Assembly (NCBI RefSeq): GCF_003260095.1
Contig: NZ_PTPX01000001.1
Coordinates: forward strand, 62,001 to 126,000
From: Glaesserella australis
GTDB taxonomy: Bacteria; Pseudomonadota; Gammaproteobacteria; Enterobacterales; Pasteurellaceae
Direction: 5' to 3'
Length of the DNA stretch: 64,000 bases
The notes beneath the pieces were generated by a model, which ran no database searches, had not been told where the DNA came from, and saw only the letters and a list, made by a program, of their open reading frames with translations. Made by a program: the position numbers and the translations under genes. This document shows positions 58,975-64,000 of the stretch, piece by piece (within the stretch, counting starts at the first letter, position 1; each line of letters starts with the position of its first letter).

Positions 58975-60357
58975 TTAAAACCGTTGATTTAACCACTTAT
59001 CCGCATAATCGTGTAGCGTTTTAATAGTATCGCCAAATTCGCCGTCATAGCGTTCACAGGCTTTGCAAGTGTCGTACATATGTGTTGCCCCTTCAATAAA
59101 GGCAAGCTGTTTGTCTTTGGCTGGTGATTGGCGGTAGATTTCTTCGGCGGCTAAAAATTCATAGTTTCCTGTCATTCCCAACATTAAGGACGGCACACGG
59201 ATTTGCGTAAAATTGCCAACGGTACTGCTGTAACTTGATGTCCAATTTACGCCATAAACGCCTGTTGCATCATAGCCAAAATCGGCATTTAAGCGAATGG
59301 CTCGGTCAATCAGGTAGTTTTTTACCGTTGTGTTTTCTGCCCCAAGATTTAACTGCCCTGTAAATGAACCACGAGTGTTCGGTTTGCGGACAGAATGTAC
59401 TACTTGTACTGTTTCTGAGCCGTCTTTGTGAACCAACGTCCATTTATCTTTGGTATGGGCGAGCAAGCGGGTATCTTGCAAGAATAATTTGTTGTTCGGT
59501 CCCATTTCCCCTGCCCCTGCTACCGTAAAGGGTTCATCGTCCTTAAATTTGCCTTGACCGTTTGTAATGGCGTTGGCACGGGTTTGAGCTAAATCCAGCA
59601 ATGTTTGATTACGTTCGGCAACGGCTTTTTGGAATTTACGGATAAATTCAGGGGAATAATCTGAATTGCCTTGTGCGTTATAACCATTTGCCACGTTATA
59701 GAGATCGAGTGTCGGCTCAATAAGTAGTCCATTATCTTGTTCTTTCACCGCAGGATCGAGACTTAACACGCCCATTGTTGCATTACCCCAGTTGGAGTCC
59801 GCCACAATAATCGCATCAGCTGGGATTAGCCCTTGCAAATAGTCGGGGCATTTGGTGATTTTGTTGTCATCTTGGCAGGATTTTACGCCATTTTCGGCAA
59901 TCATTTGGTAGGCAGATAACAGCGTTGCACCGCCACTGTGTCCCCATAACACCACATTTTTCACTTCAGGCAAGGCGTTGAGATATTTGACGGACGCATA
60001 CACGTCTAATAATTTTTCATTAAGATTTTTGCCCGTGTTCTTCATACATAAGACGCTGTAGCCCCGTTTTTCCATTGCAAAGCAAGTCGGAAAGGTCGAA
60101 TAGTCTAATTTAACGTGCATTACCATAATCGCCGTAGAGCGTTTGGGATTGGTGCTGTCTTTAGGTTGATACAAATAGCCACTTGCCCCATTAACTTGCA
60201 CAAACTGGCGTTGAATACTGGGGTCAAGTGGCTCATTCTGTCCAAATACGGCACGTTTGGCGACCTGTTGTTCCAATGCAGAAGTCGGTGTATCCGCAAA
60301 ACTCGTACTGGCGACTAAGCTCAATAAGGTACTGATAATGAATGTTTTGTTTTTCAT
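58975..60357 (-). CDS. Exported alpha/beta hydrolase
   Basis: A 460-residue protein with a signal peptide (MKNKTFIISTLLSLVASTSFA, cleavage after residue 21). The nucleophile elbow is LWGHSGGATLLS with Ser in GHSGG, and the catalytic His is probably in EGATHMYDTCKACERY, where two cysteines may form a disulphide. A cap of about 150 residues lies between. I cannot name the substrate; relatives are annotated simply as alpha/beta hydrolases. It is convergent with the GlxA-like regulator and divergent from a Crp-like regulator, with a 157-base control region. Confidence 0.8.
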   Translation of the reverse strand: MKNKTFIISTLLSLVASTSFADTPTSALEQQVAKRAVFGQNEPLDPSIQRQFVQVNGASGYLYQPKDSTNPKRSTAIMVMHVKLDYSTFPTCFAMEKRGYSVLCMKNTGKNLNEKLLDVYASVKYLNALPEVKNVVLWGHSGGATLLSAYQMIAENGVKSCQDDNKITKCPDYLQGLIPADAIIVADSNWGNATMGVLSLDPAVKEQDNGLLIEPTLDLYNVANGYNAQGNSDYSPEFIRKFQKAVAERNQTLLDLAQTRANAITNGQGKFKDDEPFTVAGAGEMGPNNKLFLQDTRLLAHTKDKWTLVHKDGSETVQVVHSVRKPNTRGSFTGQLNLGAENTTVKNYLIDRAIRLNADFGYDATGVYGVNWTSSYSSTVGNFTQIRVPSLMLGMTGNYEFLAAEEIYRQSPAKDKQLAFIEGATHMYDTCKACERYDGEFGDTIKTLHDYADKWLNQRF

Positions 60358-60514
60358 AAGATAAGTCTCATCAATAAATGTTGTTAAAAGTTTGCACAGA
60401 AAACCACCAAATTTTACATTGGAGTATGAAGTATTTCAAATTCATCACAAATTAAAAATAGCCCCTTGTTCTTGCTATAATACTTTTCACCTATTCCACA
60501 CAACTGTTTCCCTT

Positions 60515-61099
60515 ATGCCTTTAACTACGTATCTCAACCACGTTCGCACGCTTTGCCCGTTATTGAGCGAAGATGAAATTGCCATTTTTGCTCAGGGATT
60601 ATGTGTTCAAACCTTATCGCCAAAGCAGTCGCTGTTAGCAAGCGGTGAGATTCCACAGAAAGTTTACTATATCGTAAAAGGCTTGATTAAAGCGGTTTAT
60701 ACTAATGATGAAGGCGAACAGGTCAATGTGAATTTTTTCCGCGAAGGTATGGCGGTGGTGGATTATCAAGCATTACGCACACAAAGCCCAAGCCGATATG
60801 ACTTTATCGCCATTGAACCTTGTGTGCTAATTGCCGTGCCGTTCTCTCATTTAGAACAATGCTGTTTACAAATGCCACAATTTGAACGGCTTTATCGTTT
60901 AAGCCTTGAACAAGCCCTATTTGCCTATGTTCGCCGTACCGAGCGGTTTTTAATCACCAAAGCCGAACAGCGTTATTTGGATTTTATGCACGCCGAACCT
61001 GAATTATTCAAACGGCTGTCTGTGAGCGATTTAAGTTCTTATCTGGGCATTCAACGCCAAAGCCTGACCCGTATCAGAAAACAACTACTTGTAAAATGA
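60515..61099 (+). CDS. Crp/Fnr-family transcriptional regulator
   Basis: I place the start at 60515 (MPLTTYLNHVRTLCPLLSEDE), giving 194 residues. The frame is open 123 bases further upstream, but those codons overlap the promoter region and do not look like a Crp N-terminus. The cyclic-nucleotide-binding-like beta roll is visible (SLLASGEIPQKVYYIVKGLIKAVYTNDEGEQVNVNFFREG), followed by the dimer helix and a helix-turn-helix (RLSVSDLSSYLGIQRQSLTRIRKQL). The Fnr cysteine cluster is absent, so it is not an oxygen sensor of that type. It lies 75 bases upstream of an MBL-fold lactonase-like gene, divergent from the alpha/beta hydrolase. Confidence 0.83.
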   Translation: MPLTTYLNHVRTLCPLLSEDEIAIFAQGLCVQTLSPKQSLLASGEIPQKVYYIVKGLIKAVYTNDEGEQVNVNFFREGMAVVDYQALRTQSPSRYDFIAIEPCVLIAVPFSHLEQCCLQMPQFERLYRLSLEQALFAYVRRTERFLITKAEQRYLDFMHAEPELFKRLSVSDLSSYLGIQRQSLTRIRKQLLVK

Positions 61100-61174
61100 C
61101 ACATTTGTGTCAGGCAGTTTTGCTTTTTGTCGTTATAATGCTCACATAATCTAATCATTTAAAGGTACAAACAA

Positions 61175-62017
61175 ATGAGCATTCAAATTCACCCTATCCA
61201 AACAGGCGATGTACAAATTAAAAGTAAACACCAAGTGGCTCGTTTTCACGCCAGAGTCGCCCGAGTGTTTGATGTACTGATTGATCGACACTGGTCGCCA
61301 CGTTTGCCTATTGGCTGTTATTTAATCGAGCACCCTGAAGGCTTGATTGTGGTGGATACGGGCGAGAGTTCTCACGCCAATGATAAAGGCTATCAGCCTT
61401 GGTGGCATCTGTTTATGCGTTTTTGTGAACGCCGCTGGGTGAAGCCGACAGAAGAAGTGGGCGAACGCTTAAAAGCAATGGGCGTTGATCCGCTACAGGT
61501 CAAATGGGTGGTGATGACCCATATGCACGGCGACCACGCAGGCGGTATTGCCCATTTTCCAAACAGCCAGTTTGTGCTTAGCCAAACCGAAGCCACCGCT
61601 TGTTTAGCCAAAAATGGCGTAATGCAAGGCTATTTAAATATGCACTACCCAAGCTGGTTTAAACCAAATGGCATCGAATTTGATGACGGCGAATTTGAAA
61701 GTTTCGCTTCGTCCAAAAAACTGACCCAAGATAGCAAAATCCGCCTTGTGCCAACACCGGGGCATACGCTTGGGCATTTATCAGTGGTGGTGGATATGGG
61801 AGATCACTATGTGCTATTAGCAGGCGATGCTTCTTATACTGAAGAATCTATGCTAAAAGGCGTAGTGGACGGCGTAGCTGTTGATGCCGATTTACATAAC
61901 GACAGCACTCGCCGTATGCGAGTACTCTGCCAACGCAAACCAACCATCACCCAGTTCGCTCACGATGAAAACAGCGGTCATCGTTTGGCGAATAAGGTGT
62001 TTACGGTGGTAAAGTGA
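61175..62017 (+). CDS. MBL-fold hydrolase of the N-acyl homoserine lactonase family
   Basis: A 280-residue cytosolic metallohydrolase with no signal peptide. The binuclear metal site is THMHGDHAGGIAHF, then VPTPGHTLGHLSV, LLAGDASYTE, and the conserved Tyr in that last motif. The overall layout (N-terminal beta strand pair, IEHPEGLIVVDTGESSHAND, long insertion before the HxHxDH) matches the AiiA/AttM-like lactonase family, though many members act on other esters or lactones. Whether it degrades quorum signals is unknown. It follows the Crp-like regulator on the same strand. Confidence 0.82.
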   Translation: MSIQIHPIQTGDVQIKSKHQVARFHARVARVFDVLIDRHWSPRLPIGCYLIEHPEGLIVVDTGESSHANDKGYQPWWHLFMRFCERRWVKPTEEVGERLKAMGVDPLQVKWVVMTHMHGDHAGGIAHFPNSQFVLSQTEATACLAKNGVMQGYLNMHYPSWFKPNGIEFDDGEFESFASSKKLTQDSKIRLVPTPGHTLGHLSVVVDMGDHYVLLAGDASYTEESMLKGVVDGVAVDADLHNDSTRRMRVLCQRKPTITQFAHDENSGHRLANKVFTVVK

Positions 62018-62066
62018 GTGTGTAAGCGGTGGTAATAGGTTGTTTAAAACCTAAAGTTAATAGGAA

Positions 62067-62099
62067 GTGCCGTCTGAAATTTTATTCAAACGGCATTTT
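62067..62099. terminator. Terminator built on a neisserial uptake sequence
   Basis: GCCGTCTGAA (62069-62078), the neisserial DNA uptake 10-mer, pairs with TTCAAACGGC (62085-62094, one mismatch from the exact inverse), followed by ATTTTT. It lies between the convergent genes at 61175-62017 and 62099-62989. Confidence 0.75.
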
Positions 62100-62989
62100 T
62101 ATGTTTCTGATTTCCCCAACACAGCTTGACGATAATCGCGCGGGCTTAATCCTGTTTTTGCTTTGAAATATTGCGTAAAATGGCTAGGTTGGTTGAAGCC
62201 AACTTCGCTAGCGATCCAACCAATCGGTTTGTCGGTGTCGTGAAGCAATTCGGTGGCTTTGGCTAGCCGCCACTCAATTAAATAGCGGTAAGGTGTGGTA
62301 TTCAAGCTGGTTTTAAAACAACGCAAACATTCAGACTTACTCACATTGGCATAAGCTGCCAACTTTTCCAAACTGATATCTTCTTGATAATGTTGCTCAA
62401 TATAATGCAAAAATTTTCCCATTCGTTCATTAAGTTTACTTTTAGGTACAGATTCATTTGGCAGTAAATGCTTGCCCATTTCTAACCAGAGTGAACAAAG
62501 CGTCAGCAACACTTCATAATGGTAATGCGCACTTTGTTGGCGTTCTAATTGCAATAATTTTTTCAAAAATATCAAGACATTGTGTTGCCATAAAGAATGA
62601 GACGATAAGTGACACGCCGTTATCACAGGCGATTCAACAACATGACGAACCCACGTTTGCACAGGACTGTTGTCATAGAAATAAAGCAAATGATCGAAAA
62701 ACAAAAAATTATAGTATCGGCATTCACCCACATAATTCACCACATGAATCGCTCGCTTATTGATAAATAAGCCTTCACCTGCGCCGATACGAAAAGTTTG
62801 TTCCAAGGTTTGCACTTCAACTTCCCCTTGTTCTACATAAACAAACTGCAGTTCATCATGCCAATGCATAACACGAAAGCCCATATTTTGTGGAGAGATA
62901 TCATTGTTATCCCCTGTTAATACAAGATAGGGAAAATCGGTTTCGCTTGGGAAATTACTGGAATGGTTGTAGTGTTCGTAAATAGTCAT
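62099..62989 (-). CDS. AraC-family transcriptional regulator
   Basis: A 296-residue regulator with an N-terminal cupin-type sensing domain (MHWHDELQFVYVEQGEVEVQTLEQTFRIGAGEGLFINKRAIHVV) and a C-terminal AraC DNA-binding domain with two helix-turn-helices (ISLEKLAAYANVSKSECLRCFKTSLNTTPYRYLIEWRL and IGWIASEVGFNQPSHFTQYFKAKTGLSPRDYRQ). It is divergent from the Fsr-like transporter gene at 63087, 97 bases away, and so is the likely regulator of that gene. Confidence 0.88.
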   Translation of the reverse strand: MTIYEHYNHSSNFPSETDFPYLVLTGDNNDISPQNMGFRVMHWHDELQFVYVEQGEVEVQTLEQTFRIGAGEGLFINKRAIHVVNYVGECRYYNFLFFDHLLYFYDNSPVQTWVRHVVESPVITACHLSSHSLWQHNVLIFLKKLLQLERQQSAHYHYEVLLTLCSLWLEMGKHLLPNESVPKSKLNERMGKFLHYIEQHYQEDISLEKLAAYANVSKSECLRCFKTSLNTTPYRYLIEWRLAKATELLHDTDKPIGWIASEVGFNQPSHFTQYFKAKTGLSPRDYRQAVLGKSET

Positions 62990-63086
62990 TTGGCGATATT
63001 TGGATAATTTATGGTGCTATTTTACTATTAAAATCTAAAATTAGGTGATATTTTCTTATTTTAACTTTTTCATCTATAAATACATT

Positions 63087-64000
63087 ATGAATCACTCATC
63101 ATCTCAAAAAATGGTTATGCCGATTTTACTTGCCGTTTCATTAACACATTTGTTTAACGATGTTATTCAAGCAGTTGTTACGGCAATTTATCCTATGCTG
63201 AAAAGCAATTATGCACTCAGTTTTACGCAAATCGGTTTGATTTCATTAGCTTATCAAATCACCGCTTCACTGATTCAGCCTTGGATTGGTTTGCACACCG
63301 ATAAATTTCCCAAGCCGTATTTATTGCCGTCAGGCATGGTCATCACCTTGTGCGGTATTGTGGCATTAGCTTATGCACCGAATTTTTATGTTTTGTTATT
63401 ATCGGGCGTGATAATCGGTTTAGGTTCGGCGATTTTTCACCCTGAAGCGTCTCGAGTAGCACGTACCGCTTCCAACGGGCATTTCGGCACGGCACAAGCG
63501 GCTTTTCAAGTGGGCGGAAATACAGGATCGGCACTGGGTCCATTGTTGGTGGCGGTGTGGGTTGCTCAACGTGGTCAAGAATCGGTTTTAGTACTGATTC
63601 CGATTGCTTTATTGGCGATTGCGGTTTTGTACTATATTAGCCGTTGGACGATTGCCTATCAAAACCGTGTACAAGCAACGAGCCAGTCACACACAACTTA
63701 TCGCTTACAACGCAACGAATTAGGGCGAGCATTGAGTATTATTGCGTTGTTGATGGTGGTAAAATTTACTTACATTGCCAGCTTAAGCAATTATTTCACG
63801 TTTTTCTTGATAGAAAAATTTGCTTTAAGTCTCTCACAAGCACAATTATGTCTATTTGCTTTTATGGGGGCAGTTGCTGTCGGAACGTTTGCCGGTGGAC
63901 CAATCGGCGACCGTATCGGACGTTATACGGTGATTTGGTTTTCGTTTGTCGGTATGGTGCCGTTTGCGCTTGTGTTGCCTTATGCCAATTTGCTCGGCAC
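63087..64000 (+). CDS. MFS transporter, fosmidomycin resistance (Fsr) type, incomplete at window edge
   Basis: The frame opens with ATG at 63087 (MNHSSSQKMVMPILLAVSLTHLFNDVIQAVVTAIYPMLK) and runs open to the last base, about 304 codons. HLFNDVIQAVVTAIYPMLK, GLGSAIFHPEASRVAR, and FQVGGNTGSALGPLLVA are hallmarks of the Fsr branch of MFS efflux pumps. At least eight membrane segments are visible. It is divergent from the AraC-like gene, a pairing that suggests inducible efflux. The C-terminal third is outside the window. Confidence 0.88.
   Translation, partial: MNHSSSQKMVMPILLAVSLTHLFNDVIQAVVTAIYPMLKSNYALSFTQIGLISLAYQITASLIQPWIGLHTDKFPKPYLLPSGMVITLCGIVALAYAPNFYVLLLSGVIIGLGSAIFHPEASRVARTASNGHFGTAQAAFQVGGNTGSALGPLLVAVWVAQRGQESVLVLIPIALLAIAVLYYISRWTIAYQNRVQATSQSHTTYRLQRNELGRALSIIALLMVVKFTYIASLSNYFTFFLIEKFALSLSQAQLCLFAFMGAVAVGTFAGGPIGDRIGRYTVIWFSFVGMVPFALVLPYANLLG

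Overview
The window looks like a chromosome segment of a Pasteurellaceae bacterium from the Actinobacillus/Mannheimia/Bibersteinia side of the family. The evidence is the many copies of the DNA uptake signal core ACAAGCGGT (or its complement ACCGCTTGT), often paired as terminators, together with housekeeping genes typical of the family. The species cannot be named from the sequence alone.

Region 1 (1-10504) is core chromosome. It holds tag, a small lipoprotein gene, nlpD with a tandem LysM paralogue lacking the peptidase-like domain, a yqaA-type membrane protein, surE, truD, tpiA, tRNA-Lys(UUU), mltG, tmk, holB, and the 3' part of comM.

Region 2 (10505-40724) is a 30.2-kb Tn7-like transposon inserted in comM. 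A 5-bp target duplication (ACCAC) flanks it, and both ends carry TACAAATA..TGTCA-type transposase-site repeats. The left end encodes TnsA, TnsB, TnsC, TniQ and a multi-zinc-ribbon protein in an overlapping operon. Near the right end is a TnsE-like protein. The cargo, left to right, is: (a) a degenerate orphan CdiA C-terminal module with a GH-E type nuclease remnant; (b) a contact-dependent inhibition (CDI) locus with a 3,546-residue CdiA, CdiB, a small membrane protein in the immunity position and a broken paralogue of it; (c) four small, mostly exported unknown proteins facing an Xre-family regulator; (d) a broken helix-turn-helix gene; (e) a three-gene Detocs anti-phage system (large sensor kinase DtcA, stand-alone receiver DtcB, and receiver-phosphorylase fusion DtcC). 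The element thus combines weaponry against neighbours with anti-phage defence. Its insertion splits comM, a gene that supports natural transformation.

Region 3 (40725-64000) returns to chromosome. It holds the 5' part of comM, a ubiquinone-type FAD hydroxylase, a heme-uptake locus (HugZ/HutZ, HutX, a TonB-dependent receptor and two divergent surface-lipoprotein candidates with a Fur-like palindrome between them), miaA-hfq-hflX, udp, asnC/asnA, a MarR-PACE-MFS efflux operon with an operator array, and a block of hydrolases and regulators. That block includes two metallo-beta-lactamase-fold enzymes, an alpha/beta hydrolase, GlxA-like, Crp-like and AraC-like regulators, and the start of a fosmidomycin-resistance-type MFS gene. 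One terminator in this block contains a perfect neisserial DNA-uptake 10-mer.

The most notable content is the transposon with Detocs and a CDI locus whose toxin end appears to have been rearranged. Detocs is a described system. The tandem CdiA-tail array, the exported four-gene cluster and the combination of cargos are the parts I could not assign to something already known.
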